The notes under the pieces: generated by a model
The model's input: only the letters and a program-made list of their open reading frames with translations
What the model was told of the DNA's origin: nothing
The model's database searches: none
Translations under genes and position numbers: made by a program
DNA from: Acuticoccus mangrovi
GTDB taxonomy: Bacteria > Pseudomonadota > Alphaproteobacteria > Rhizobiales > Amorphaceae
Length of the DNA stretch: 64,000 nucleotides
Direction of reading: 5' to 3'
Assembly (NCBI RefSeq): GCF_016411865.1
Contig: NZ_JAEKJA010000003.1
Span: 514,215 to 578,214, forward strand
Part shown: positions 1 through 9,468 of the stretch, one piece after another
How the letters are laid out: each line of letters begins with the position of its first letter
How positions within the stretch are numbered: the stretch's first letter is position 1

Positions 1-508
1 ATGCTCCGGGAACGGTGCTCCCTGCGCGGCTTCAGCCAGCAGGTTGATAGGTTGTCGTGAACCGCAGTGCACCCTCGGTTCCGCCGCCGGCGATGATTCC
101 GCGGCGCAAAAATTCCGAGGTGGCGCATACTCAGCTTCTGAGTTCCCTGCCAGTACATCGATGCCACTCCAAAATCGGTCCGTGTGCGGCTCGCACAGCC
201 CACTGGGCACTCACCATAGTCGGCAACATGTATTCGCCGAGGCGAGAGCAATCTGGTACTCAATACCCAGGGTCTATGCGCAGAACTGATCCCGCGGCTG
301 AGCAACCCCAAGCAACACGGCCTCGGCGTGAAACTCGTCGTGACGCTGGGGCGACATGTGCGAATGGCCGAAATACAATGGAAGATCGACGTCGTGCGCA
401 CCGGCTTCTTCGCCGAGTTGCCGAGCGACATTATAACGGCGTGAAATGGAGCCGACCCGGTATCTGGCGAGGAGCAGACAAGGCGTCATAGCAGAACGGA
501 GAATTCGG
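1..508. other. Left edge, no recognisable gene
   Basis: Only short overlapping open frames occur here and none shows a domain I can name. A 19-codon open frame ends at about position 60 and could be the tail of a gene lying outside the window. The stretch directly precedes the damaged hsdM and probably belongs to the same decayed locus. A Shine-Dalgarno-like CGGAGA at 497-502 marks the start of the hsdM remnant. Confidence 0.5.
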
Positions 509-920
509 GTGTCGATCGAACGAACGTTGTTTCAGGCCGCAGACCAGATGCGCGGCGCGATGGATGTGGGAGAATTCAAGCACGTCGCGCTGGCAATGCT
601 ATTTCTGCGGTACGTCTCGGCCGTATTCGAGCTGCAGCGGCAGAAGCTGGAGGCCGAGGAGTTCGCCGACCCGGAGGACCCAGAGGGGTACCGCGCCGAG
701 AACGTCTTGTGGGTGCCGGAGCCAGCGCGCTGGTCCCACCTCGCGGCGATCGCCAAGTCGCCGGAGATCGGCGTCGAGATCGACAATGCGATGCGGGCGA
801 TCGAGACCGCGAACCCATCGCTGAAGGATGCGCTGCCAACAGTGTCCGGGCGCGAGAGCCTCGACCGGGGCATCGTGTCGGGTCTCATCGACCTCTTCAC
901 GAACATGCCGATCGAGGGCA
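509..920 (+). pseudogene. hsdM remnant, N-terminal domain of a type I restriction methyltransferase
   Basis: The reading frame starts with GTG at 509, six bases after CGGAGA. It encodes the helical N-terminal HsdM domain, beginning with the sequence SIERTLFQAADQMRGAMD and continuing with FKHVALAMLFLRYVSAVFE, the usual opening of type I modification subunits. Homology ends after about 137 residues near SGLIDLFTNM. The SAM-binding and NPPY catalytic regions are absent, because the frame runs directly into sequence from the middle of hsdS. A full HsdM is about 500-800 residues, so this piece cannot methylate DNA. A fused ORF of the same frame continues to 1024 but carries no meaningful protein after about 920. 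The lesion is an internal deletion that removed most of hsdM and the first half of hsdS. Confidence 0.8.
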
Positions 921-1619
921 AGCGAGGCCTCGGCCCACGTGGACGAAGCCACTGCTGTCCTTTTCCCCGCCCGCTTCGGCAACGACAGCCTCCCGGATGG
1001 GTGAACGCCCTCGTCCCTTCCTGAAGTGGCCAATGTGCGCTCAGGTGGCAGGCCGTCGAAACAGGCGGCCGATCTTGGGGGTGGCCAGGTCCCGTGGAAT
1101 AGCCCCAAGGTTATGATTGGCCCACACGTCTACGACTCGGAAGGTCAAGTGACTGAGCACGTAATTGGTCGAGGGACGAAAATCGTACCCGCAGGTTCCA
1201 CTCTCATCATGGTGCACAGGACGAGCCCGCACGACGGTATGCGAATTACGCAAGCCCAGCGCGATGTTACTTTCAATCAAAATGTGAAGGCGCTCGTTCC
1301 AATGATCACCGACCTTGGTGCACTGATATTTTCCGGGCATCTTGATGCAGCAGGGGAACTTCACAACGCAGTCGAATCTTCCGGACATGAGGTCGGCCGA
1401 CTTCCAAGCGCGACTTTGGACAAATTGATGTTCACTTGCCCTCCAGACGATACGGCTACGGATCTGGGCGCTCCACTGAGTGGCCTCAACGCCACACTTC
1501 GGTCGAATGAGGAGCAGTCCCGCACCCTCGCCGCTCTCCGCGACACCCTCCTCCCCAAACTGATGTCCGGCGAGATGCGGGTGCACGAAGCCGAACAGCG
1601 CGTCGCGGAGATCGTCTGA
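921..1619 (+). pseudogene. hsdS remnant, second target-recognition half of a type I specificity subunit
   Basis: In a frame different from the hsdM piece the sequence reads AVLFPARFGNDSLPDG, then an in-frame TGA where HsdS proteins normally have Trp (GW), then a target-recognition domain (GGRPSKQ, VPWNSPK, VTFNQNVKALVP) and the C-terminal helix LAALRDTLLPKLMSGEMRV. These are the central and C-terminal parts of HsdS. The part from 1026 is open (197 codons from GTG) but has no matching first recognition domain. It directly precedes the DUF4268 gene, three bases away. The TGA at about 993 looks like a TGG-to-TGA change. It could at most produce half a specificity subunit with no working HsdM partner. 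Confidence 0.8.
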
Positions 1620-1622
1620 ACC

Positions 1623-2759
1623 ATGTTTCGCATCGATCGCGCCAGCAACCGCATCCACCGCCTCGAACAGAAACGCTTTGCAGACCTTGGCTTGCGTGAG
1701 CGCGATCATCTCCAGGAGTGGCTTGCCAACATGCCGGATGCACTCGGCGAGGAGCTCCTCATCATCCAGAAGGAGTTCGACGGTTTCGACGACACCCGCG
1801 AACGGCTCGACCTCCTCGCCCTAGACAAGGAGGGCCGCCTCGTCGTCATCGAGAACAAGCTCGACGATACCGGCCGCAACGTCGTCTGGCAGGCGATCAA
1901 ATACGCCGCCTACGTCTCCAGCCTGACGCGCGCCCAAATCGTCGACATCTACCAGGCCTATCTCGACCGACAGCCCGAGCCCGGCAACGCCGCCACGCTC
2001 ATCTGCGAGTTCCTCGAGGCGGACGATCTCGAAGAGCTCGTCCTCAATCCCGGCAACTCGCAGCGCGTCGTCATGATCGCGGCGAACTTCCGCAAGGAGG
2101 TCACCGCAACCGCGCTATGGCTTCTCCACCACGGCATCGCCACCCAGTGTTTTCGCGCCACGCCCTACGCCATGGGCGATAACCTCTTCCTTGATCTCCA
2201 GCAGTTCATCCCTGTACCCGATGCCGAGGAATACATGATCGGAATCGCCTCGAAAGAGGCAGAGGAAAAGACGGCAGAAGGCGCCAAGAATTCTAGACAA
2301 GATCTGCGACGAGAATTCTGGGAGAAGACACTCACCGCGATGCGCGAAGCGGGCGTAACGATCTATCAGAATGTAAACCCAGGCCGGGATCAATGGCTGA
2401 CCGGCAGCACCGGCATCTCGAATTGCACATTCAATCTCATCTTCGGCAAGGCCGAAGCGCGGGTAGAGGTCTACATGTCCCGCCCGAACGGCTCGGAGAA
2501 CAAGGCCATCTTTGATGCGCTGATGGCCCAGCGTGAAGCGATAGAGGCTGACTTTGGCGCCCCGCTCGTTTGGCAGAGGCTCGACGACGCCAAGTCCTGT
2601 CGCATCAAGTACGCAAAGCCCTTCGACGGCTACAACCGCGCCAACTGGGACGAGATCACGGCCTGGCTGGTCACCAACATCCAGAAACTCGACCACGCCT
2701 TCCGCGGCCCGCTCCACGAAGTGCGTCATGTCGTTCGCGCAGCCGGGGAGACGCTCTGA
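1623..2759 (+). CDS. DUF4268 protein with PD-(D/E)XK nuclease-like N-terminus, intact passenger of the decayed RM locus
   Basis: A 378-residue intact protein. The N-terminal part shows a nuclease-like core: Asp63 in RLDLLALD, then Glu77-x-Lys79 in VVIENK, then Gln90 in VVWQAIKYAAY. This spacing fits the PD-(D/E)XK fold, here of the kind found in DUF4268 proteins. The C-terminal half (about residues 225-370) matches the DUF4268 style, with FWEKTLTAMRE, and the ending LVTNIQKLDHAFR. Such genes commonly sit inside type I restriction operons, and here it lies between hsdS and hsdR. Its stop (2757-2759) overlaps the hsdR start by one base, indicating the original operon. Unlike its neighbours it has no stop or frameshift. 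The biochemical role is not known to me; nuclease activity is inference from the motif. Confidence 0.75.
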   Translation: MFRIDRASNRIHRLEQKRFADLGLRERDHLQEWLANMPDALGEELLIIQKEFDGFDDTRERLDLLALDKEGRLVVIENKLDDTGRNVVWQAIKYAAYVSSLTRAQIVDIYQAYLDRQPEPGNAATLICEFLEADDLEELVLNPGNSQRVVMIAANFRKEVTATALWLLHHGIATQCFRATPYAMGDNLFLDLQQFIPVPDAEEYMIGIASKEAEEKTAEGAKNSRQDLRREFWEKTLTAMREAGVTIYQNVNPGRDQWLTGSTGISNCTFNLIFGKAEARVEVYMSRPNGSENKAIFDALMAQREAIEADFGAPLVWQRLDDAKSCRIKYAKPFDGYNRANWDEITAWLVTNIQKLDHAFRGPLHEVRHVVRAAGETL

Positions 2760-3833
2760 TGGCGCATGAACCGGAAGCCGAGCTCGAGGGTTTCGCCCTC
2801 GCACTCCTCGATGAACTCGGCGTGCCGCATGCCCACGGCTCGGCCTTCGCCCCCGAAAGCGCCAACGCGCCGCGCGGAAGCTGGCGCGAGACGATCCTGC
2901 GCCCGCGCCTCAAAGCCGCCGTCGAGCACCTCAGCCCGCACCTGTCGCCGAGTGCCCGGCGCGATACGGTCGCCAAGGTGGCTGACTCGGTCTTCCCTGA
3001 TCCGATCGCCGAGAACGCAACAAAATCGTTCTCCTGACCGATCGCAACGACCTCGACGACGAGCTCTTCGCGACCGTCGCCCGCTGCGCCGCCCTCTTTG
3101 GAGAAACGCCGGAGCAGGCCGAGGACGTCGCGCATCTCAAGTCGCTTCTCGCCCGCAAGATCGGCGGGCTAGTCTTCACGACGCCTCAAAAGTTCAAGCC
3201 TGAGAAGGGCGAGACCGAGTTTTCCATCCTCACCGAACGCTCTGATGTGATCGTCTTCGTCGACGAAGCTCACCGCCCTCAGTACGGCTTCGCGGCGAAG
3301 ATGGATGGGGCCGGCGTCATGCGATACGGCTTCACCCATCCCCTCCGCCGGGTGCTGCCGAACGCAGCCGTTGTCGGCTTCGCGGGAACGCTGGTCGAGC
3401 TCGTCAACACCAACGCGTGCGCCATTTTCGGCGACAAGATCGACGCCTACGACATCGCCTAAGCGGTTGCCGACGGCGCGACGGTGCCGATCTATTACGA
3501 GGCGCGCGTTGCGAAGGCCGAGATCGCCGACAACCTTAAAGGCCCGGCTCGACAAAGACCAATGGCAAGGCCGAGTGCTTCGTTCAAACCCTTCTTCGCG
3601 AGTGGGGGAACGAGCAGCTACTGGTTATTGCGGCAGAACTCGTTCGAACGATCCGTGAGAGGGCAGCGATCGACTGGTGGCCTAAGGAGAACATGCGCAT
3701 GGCAATGCGTGTCGCGATCCGTCGCATTCTGAGCAAACACGGATTTCCGCCTAACCTCCAAGATGAGGCGACCAAGCCCGTGCTTCGCCAAGCTGAAGCC
3801 CTCGCCGATCAATCTCGCCTTCGCGCCGCATGA
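2759..3833 (+). pseudogene. hsdR remnant, type I restriction motor subunit in three broken pieces
   Basis: Three separate segments of HsdR are recognisable. The first (2759-3020) is the N-terminal segment ending FPDPIAENATK. The second, about 3020-3540 in another frame, begins LLTDRNDLDDELF, contains the motor box DEAHRPQY, continues through GFAGTL where GFTGTP is usual, and has an in-frame TAA at 3460-3462 before AVADGATVPIYYEARVAK. The third (3564-3833) is the C-terminal domain with RRILSKHGFPPNLQDEATK and QAEALADQ. The nuclease motif, Walker A box and most of the second helicase lobe are deleted. A full HsdR is about 1000 residues; roughly 350 codons remain. The gene is certainly dead. The three-piece pattern shows several independent deletions plus a nonsense mutation. 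Confidence 0.85.
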
Positions 3834-3901
3834 CTTTGACCTCGACGGGCTCTACGGGATGGAGCTACTCCCAGGCCACGCTCCCCCTCCGCCGCACACA
3901 G

Positions 3902-4310
3902 TTAGCCACGCAGAATCTCGCCGATACGCGCTAGTGAGCTACGCGTGATCAGTATCACGTTGCGGTCTTCCAGAGTGCGGCGGACCTCGGCCGCGAAGCC
4001 GCGCGCGTTAGTAACGCCGACGAAGATCGCGTCGTCGGCCGCCCAATTGCGCCGAACTCTCGCTTCATCGGAGAGGATACCGCTGTTGACGCCGAGATCG
4101 CGAGAGGTGTTCTGGGTGTGCTTGTACTGGATGAGATGGGTGACCCGCCCCGCGCTGTCGCGAACGACCACATCGGCGCCACCGTCACCGGTTCGCCCCG
4201 TTCGCTCCGCGTGCATACCTGAGGTCCTGCATGCGTTGGCGACCCACTGCTCAAACGAGACTGCCCCCCCTAGCGTCGATCAGGGCGAGAGCGCAGGAGC
4301 CGGTATCAAA
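3902..4310 (-). pseudogene. Detached Mrr-like restriction endonuclease domain downstream of zorD
   Basis: Read on the - strand from about 4255, the sequence gives FEQWVANACRTSGMHAERT, then GDGGADVVV, then HLIQYKH, and ends EILRG at 3902. The D...QxK spacing after GDGGAD is the Mrr_cat variant of the PD-(D/E)XK fold. The domain lies immediately after the zorD stop (4311-4313). Reading past that TGA in the zorD frame gives LALIDARGG, and the Mrr frame is regained only by removing one G from the run of seven G's near 4263-4269. The simplest reading is that this was the C-terminal domain of ZorD and has been cut off by a stop codon plus a frameshift. An internal ATG at 4214-4216 could restart a 104-residue product, without an obvious ribosome site. 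Confidence 0.7.
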
Positions 4311-7211
4311 TCAGGATGCGCCCTCCGAGAATCCATCATCGTCGGTTGCGGACCCAGCTATGTCGCCGAACTCCGACGCGGAGATTTCCGCCGGCATGAA
4401 CAAGGTTTGGGACATCTTTCGCTTACGCGTCAGGATGCCATGTAGCACGCGGTCATATGAGGCAGCGCCAAAGCCGGGGTGAAGGGCCATCGGCAGGTGA
4501 ACGGTGACCGGACGGGTCTGACCGATCCGATACGCCCGCGCAGTGCACTGATCCTCGACGGCCGGGTTCCACCAGCGGTCGAGATGGATGACATGGGTCG
4601 CCGCTGTGATGTTGAGCCCGACCCCGGCCGCCCGCGGTGATAGGATCAGCACGCAGAAGCCCTCGGCGGCGCTGAAACGGTCGACGATCTCCTGCCGGCG
4701 CCGTGCCGGCGTTTCGCCGGAGATGATGTCGGGCGCGGGAATGCGGTAGCGCTGCGCGAGGAGATCGGACAGGACGTCCTGCATCCGTCTCGCGTCCAGA
4801 AAGACGAGGGCCTTGGCGCCCTCGCGCTGCACGTCGTCGAGGATCGATACGGTCTCGGCGAGTCGCGCGGACAGAGATATGTACGCCTCATCCGACAGGT
4901 CCGGTTCGTTGCTACGGTCGACGGGATGAAGCGAGATCGAGCGCATATCGTGGAGCACCCGCAACTGCTCGCGACCACCTTCAGCCCGGGCGCGGGCGAC
5001 CACATGTTGGTAGGCCTCAGCCTGACGGCCGGCCATTTCGCGCTCCACCGGATGCGGGATCAGGGGTGGCAGATCGACGACATCAGTTTTCAGCCGACGC
5101 AGGACGAGCGGTGGCAGGCCCTCATCGTCACGCTCCAGCAGCGCGGTGCGCAACTCACAGAATGGGGTGAGGTCCTCCAAAGACGGGTCGTACCGGTCGA
5201 CGAAGTCACGCAACGTGCCGAGGACGCCGGGCTGGATGAGGTCACAGATCGACCAAAGGTCCGCCATGTGATTCTCGACCGGCGTGCCGGTCATCGCGAT
5301 GGAGAAATCCGCATTGATCGCCTTCACCGCGTTCGTCAGGCGCGATTTCGGGTTCTTCGCCTTCTGCGTCTCGTCGTAGACGGCGATGCCGAAGGGAATT
5401 GCCGCGAACGAGATCGCGAAATCCCGCAGCGTTTCATAGGTGGTGAGGACGAAACCGGCCGAAGCGATCGCCTCGATATTGAGGTGCCCCGTGCCGGTCG
5501 CTTCCTCCTTGCCGGTTCGCGTGCGCAACAGCTTGATCCCGGGACCATACGCCGTGAGCTGCGGGCCGAGCGGAGTGGCGAGGTGGGTCGCGTGCTCGCG
5601 CGTCCAGTTGTCGAGAAGGCTGGTCGGCGCCACGATCAGGATCGGACGGGGCGCGGTCGACGCCGCACGCCACCAAGACAGGAACGCCAGAACCTCGATC
5701 GTCTTGCCGAGACCCATGTCATCGGCGAGCAGCGCACCGGGACGACCAGCCGTGTAGCATTCGCAAAGCCATGCGAGGGCCTCGACCTGGTGCGGACGCA
5801 GTTCGGAGCGCAACGACGGCGTCGCGTCGTTCATCTCGCGGGCACGTGCCTCGCGCAGGTGATCGATCTCGGTGTAGTTGGTGAGGATGACCGGCGCATG
5901 CGGCCCGGAACGGATGTGATCCGTGTCACCGGCGGTGTCCGACTGCCCTTTCTTTTCAGACGACGTCGGCTCGTCCCGATCAGGAGGCCGTGACACCGCA
6001 TCGAGGCCCGCCAGCGTGCGCTCGACGTCAGCGGTGGCAGGCACTTCTACATCACCGACCTGCGCCGTCGATGCCCCGTCCGCCCGCGCCTTCTGCACGG
6101 CGGCGAGGGCTGGCGGAACGCCTTGCGCTTCGAGGGTCACCAGCTTGTCGCCGAGGAGGATGGCGAACCGCTCGGGCAACCAATTGTTCGGTACGCTCTT
6201 GATGAACGGGAGCTCCGGAGGCACCCACGGGCCGATCTCGCGGACCCGCTCGGAGTAGGTTGCCGTCTCGACGAAGCGCGGTGGCTCCGTGTCCTCCCCA
6301 TCCGGCTCCGGCAGCGCTCCGGCGTCGGCAAGGACGCGCTCGGGGCGCTGGACGAAGTCGACCCGTTCCGCGTTGGGCGCTCGCTGCTTCTCATGCACGA
6401 CGCCGAGCGCACGGCGCAGCGCCGGATCCACGAACACGTACTCTCCGTTGCCCAATACGAAGGCCGGCATGACACCACGACCGCGGAAGGTCGATCGGAA
6501 GCGCTCCTGTTCGGCGTCTCCGAGGAGGGGTGAGGGCTCGCCGCCCTCCTTCCACTCCGACAGCAGCACAGGGTCGAACTCCACCTCGCCGTCCACGGTC
6601 CGCACGTCGAGCAACATCGTGTGCGCGTGGTGCAGGCGGATGCGCTTGAGGAAGGTGTCGGGCTTGATGTTGGCCTCATCCGGCAACAGCGCCTTCAGGG
6701 CTGCGATCGCCGCAAGCCGCTGGTCTGCGTCATGCGCGTGGTTGATCGCCTCTGCTGCGTCGATGACGCGCCCGACACTCTCCGGCACGCGGAACAGACG
6801 AGCCCCGACCCGGGCGCTTGCCCCACGCCGCTCGATCCTGACGATCCCGCCGGACGGATCGACGAAGCGGGCCACCGCCCGGAAGCGGTCGGAGGCGATG
6901 TTGTCACGCGTTGCAATCTCGAGCGTGAAGGGAAGGGTTTGCGGCAGTCCGAGCGCATCGGCCTCACCCACATCGAGACGGGCAGCGCCTCGGTCGTGGA
7001 TCAAGACGTCGTTGTCGCGCATTTCCGCGAGATCGTCGGCGAGAAGGGCACGCAGGGCGATCCGGCCGGCGGACGTCGCCGGAAGCCCATGTGCCGCCCA
7101 TTCCGAGGTGGCCAGTCGGCGCGTCGCACGGCGGAGCAGGCCGCGGGCCGTCTCCTCGGCGGCGATGACAAAGCCCCCGTCGACGGCCTTCGAGACAAGG
7201 CACGCCGTCAT
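4311..7211 (-). CDS. zorD: Zorya type I protein ZorD, Snf2/SF2 helicase
   Basis: A 966-residue protein starting at 7211, where ATGA overlaps the zorC stop; a longer frame from 7262 is less likely. The first 480 residues are family-specific with no motif I can name. The C-terminal half is a Snf2-type motor: GLGKT at 500-504 (motif I), DETQ at 613-616 (motif II), MTGTPVEN (III), VLRRLKTDVVDLPPL, AAGVGLNITAATHVIHLD (V) and YRIGQ at 894-898 (VI). In Zorya type I, ZorD is the helicase/nuclease effector thought to act on phage DNA once the ZorAB membrane complex has sensed infection. Here the protein ends about 70 residues after motif VI, and an Mrr-like nuclease domain follows out of frame, so the nuclease part may have been lost. 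Confidence 0.92.
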   Translation of the reverse strand: MTACLVSKAVDGGFVIAAEETARGLLRRATRRLATSEWAAHGLPATSAGRIALRALLADDLAEMRDNDVLIHDRGAARLDVGEADALGLPQTLPFTLEIATRDNIASDRFRAVARFVDPSGGIVRIERRGASARVGARLFRVPESVGRVIDAAEAINHAHDADQRLAAIAALKALLPDEANIKPDTFLKRIRLHHAHTMLLDVRTVDGEVEFDPVLLSEWKEGGEPSPLLGDAEQERFRSTFRGRGVMPAFVLGNGEYVFVDPALRRALGVVHEKQRAPNAERVDFVQRPERVLADAGALPEPDGEDTEPPRFVETATYSERVREIGPWVPPELPFIKSVPNNWLPERFAILLGDKLVTLEAQGVPPALAAVQKARADGASTAQVGDVEVPATADVERTLAGLDAVSRPPDRDEPTSSEKKGQSDTAGDTDHIRSGPHAPVILTNYTEIDHLREARAREMNDATPSLRSELRPHQVEALAWLCECYTAGRPGALLADDMGLGKTIEVLAFLSWWRAASTAPRPILIVAPTSLLDNWTREHATHLATPLGPQLTAYGPGIKLLRTRTGKEEATGTGHLNIEAIASAGFVLTTYETLRDFAISFAAIPFGIAVYDETQKAKNPKSRLTNAVKAINADFSIAMTGTPVENHMADLWSICDLIQPGVLGTLRDFVDRYDPSLEDLTPFCELRTALLERDDEGLPPLVLRRLKTDVVDLPPLIPHPVEREMAGRQAEAYQHVVARARAEGGREQLRVLHDMRSISLHPVDRSNEPDLSDEAYISLSARLAETVSILDDVQREGAKALVFLDARRMQDVLSDLLAQRYRIPAPDIISGETPARRRQEIVDRFSAAEGFCVLILSPRAAGVGLNITAATHVIHLDRWWNPAVEDQCTARAYRIGQTRPVTVHLPMALHPGFGAASYDRVLHGILTRKRKMSQTLFMPAEISASEFGDIAGSATDDDGFSEGAS

Positions 7212-8533
7212 GGCATCAGACCCGTGTGCTCGGCGATGACGCGCCGGGCTCGTTCGCACCACAGCGGGTAGGAGTCATGACGGATCCCATCAACTGCGCG
7301 GCCGTACTCGTTACGGACCATCATCGATCCGTCACGCAGCTCTGCGCCCGAAAACTTCTGCTGCTTCAGATCCGGTGCGGCGTGGTCGCCCTGCGGCCAA
7401 AACCTCAGCGTGCCGTCGTGTGACCACTCCGCGACGATCAAGCTTCCGATGTGCATCAAAAGCACGGACTGATCCGTGTCTGCCCCACTCAGATCGGCCC
7501 ATCGCATATGTTGGTTCGTCCGCTGGCGAATCGAGTCCGCGAACTCTCGTGCTTTGCTTCCAAAAACGACATGCACGTCGGTTACGAAGTTCGCTTCGAA
7601 GTAGGGGAGCCAAAAGTCACGGCGGTGCTCCCATTGCGGAATGGCCGTCTTGTTGATCACTTCGATGAAGAGGTGAAGCGTCTCGATGGCGAGCCAGCGG
7701 CGCACTGTGTTGACGCAGCGATCGGAAAGATGGGCTTCGGCCAACATCGGGCGACTCGTCGTTGGCAGGCGAGGGTCACCGTAGGCGCTACGGATCCATT
7801 CGATCACGCGTTGCTTTGCGCCTTCGTTTGGTGGCCGGTCGAAGTAGGGCCTCACCAGCGCCGGGTAAAGATACTCCGTGAGCGGCGCGGTGAAGCGTCC
7901 GTCCCCGTCGCGCATCTGGCCGAGGACGTGCTCGATCAAGTCGGTCCTCCCGGCGAGCGCTTCGATAGTGCCGGCCGCCGCGCAGGCGCCAAGACGCGAG
8001 CGCAACACGGATGGGCGCATCGCGCGGAGTGGACCGAGTCCGGCACCGGATGGATCAGCGAGCGCATCCGAGACGCGCATCAGTGCAAGTTGCGGCCGGT
8101 GGAGGTCATACGCGTGGATGGGGCCGGCGATCCTTGGTGACAAGCGCGGCAGGAGGGCATCGACGGCGCCTGCGAGCTCCTGGGTCGGGAAAGAATCGGC
8201 GGTGAAGGTGCGCAGGTATGCGGCCCAGAGAGCGCGGGCTGACGGCGGGTCATCGCGCCTCAATGCCTCCCGGACGAGTTGGCGAAACCCGTCCGGGGCC
8301 GCGTTGTCCGCGACTGTGGGCTGCCAAAGGCCAAACCGAAGCGCCGAGCGGGACAAGGCCGGCACAGTGTTGTGCGCGAGCGCGGAAACGAGCTCGTCCA
8401 TGCGATTCTTGTCGGCACCGAGCCGCCGAGGACGCGGCGCGATGGAGGCGACGCGGGCAACCATGTGCGATGGCGCAAGAGGTGTGAAAACCGGGGGGCG
8501 AAAAACATCGAGGGCGTCTTGAAGGCGGCTCAT
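7208..8533 (-). CDS. zorC: Zorya type I protein ZorC (EH_Signature family)
   Basis: A 441-residue protein, start ATG at 8533 inside an ATGA overlap with zorB, and stop overlapping the zorD start in the same manner. It has no signal peptide, membrane segment or nucleotide-binding motif. Its helical C-terminal half, with RRWLAIETLHLFIEVI, RRDFWLPYF and a final block around LKQQKFSGAEL, is what I recognise as the EH_Signature family to which ZorC belongs. ZorC is cytosolic and needed, with ZorD, for type I Zorya defence; it is thought to link membrane sensing to DNA engagement. Identification rests on the family style plus its exact place between ZorB and ZorD, which is the canonical order. Confidence 0.88.
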   Translation of the reverse strand: MSRLQDALDVFRPPVFTPLAPSHMVARVASIAPRPRRLGADKNRMDELVSALAHNTVPALSRSALRFGLWQPTVADNAAPDGFRQLVREALRRDDPPSARALWAAYLRTFTADSFPTQELAGAVDALLPRLSPRIAGPIHAYDLHRPQLALMRVSDALADPSGAGLGPLRAMRPSVLRSRLGACAAAGTIEALAGRTDLIEHVLGQMRDGDGRFTAPLTEYLYPALVRPYFDRPPNEGAKQRVIEWIRSAYGDPRLPTTSRPMLAEAHLSDRCVNTVRRWLAIETLHLFIEVINKTAIPQWEHRRDFWLPYFEANFVTDVHVVFGSKAREFADSIRQRTNQHMRWADLSGADTDQSVLLMHIGSLIVAEWSHDGTLRFWPQGDHAAPDLKQQKFSGAELRDGSMMVRNEYGRAVDGIRHDSYPLWCERARRVIAEHTGLMP

Positions 8534-9468
8534 TGGCGCGCCGCGACGAGGCTTTCCACCCGCTCAAGCGTGTCGCTCCGCGGTGTGTGCATCAGGATCC
8601 GGAGATCGATGCGACGATCACGCGACAGGTCGGTGTTCCCCCGAATCGGCCGTGTCTCGCCATAGGCCGCAACGTTGAGCACCGGCTCATCATCAACCGA
8701 GAGAAAATCCGCTAGCATCGGCTCGACAGCGAGCAGGCGGCGGTATGTCGTTTCCGCGCGCCGCGCCGACAGTCCGAGGTTGTCGACGACGGTCGAAGCA
8801 AGCGCACCAGCGACGGGCACTCGGTCGGTGTGTCCTTCCACGAAGACCGCCTCCACAAAGGCCGCATCCGGATTGCAGGATGCTTTCGGCTGAGATGCGG
8901 GCCCGCGGGTGAAACAGGGCAGCACACGTGCGAGCGCTGCCGCCAGTTCGGCAACCGCCGAGGCGGCTCGGCCGCCCCCGATCGTATAGCTACCGGAGGC
9001 GAACAGCAGATCGTTCGGCAAACGCACAACCCCCTGCTCTTCGACGATCTCGACATCGATGCCGACGGCGCGCATCGCGCTTTGGATGCTCCGCAGGATC
9101 TCGGTCCGCCGCGCGTCGGCAGCTGCGAGATAAAGGCTGACGCGGTCGGCGCGGGTCATCAAGAGCTCCGCCTTGAGGCGCTCGATCTCCGCTCGCAGGT
9201 CGTCCGCCGTTTGCTCAAGCTCGGCAATCGTTTCGCGCTGCTTCGCGTTCTCGACTTCGAGCCGTCCGACCTCCGCTTGTGCGTCGTCGCGCTCGGCAAC
9301 CATCTCCTCATAATCCTGACGCGACACCACGTCCGGGTCCGCGTCCGTGATCTGCAAGGCGAAAAACATGATGACGATGATGAAGACGAACAGAAGGCCG
9401 ACCATGATGTCGGTCATGGATGCGAAGTAGCCTTCATCCTCCTCGTGCAGGGCGTCACCGTCGATCAT
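8530..9468 (-). CDS. zorB: Zorya protein ZorB, MotB-like peptidoglycan-anchored stator subunit
   Basis: A 312-residue inner-membrane protein. The short cytoplasmic start is followed by one membrane helix (about residues 18-40) carrying Asp20 in the sequence ASMTDIMVGLLFVF, the place of the proton-conducting aspartate of MotB. Residues about 52-105 are a charged coiled coil. The C-terminal part is an OmpA/MotB peptidoglycan-binding domain with VEGHTDRVPV (about 210-219), LGLSARRAE (231-239) and SRDRRIDLRI (282-291). In Zorya, ZorB pairs with ZorA to form a proton-driven complex resembling the flagellar stator. Start ATG at 9468 overlaps the zorA stop by ATGA. No flagellar genes are nearby, which supports the Zorya assignment over a motility role. 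Confidence 0.94.
   Translation of the reverse strand: MIDGDALHEEDEGYFASMTDIMVGLLFVFIIVIMFFALQITDADPDVVSRQDYEEMVAERDDAQAEVGRLEVENAKQRETIAELEQTADDLRAEIERLKAELLMTRADRVSLYLAAADARRTEILRSIQSAMRAVGIDVEIVEEQGVVRLPNDLLFASGSYTIGGGRAASAVAELAAALARVLPCFTRGPASQPKASCNPDAAFVEAVFVEGHTDRVPVAGALASTVVDNLGLSARRAETTYRRLLAVEPMLADFLSVDDEPVLNVAAYGETRPIRGNTDLSRDRRIDLRILMHTPRSDTLERVESLVAARQ

Noticed and set aside
4926..5993. 355-codon + strand frame inside zorD
   Set aside because: Antisense to the helicase motor region, whose motifs are clear on the other strand.
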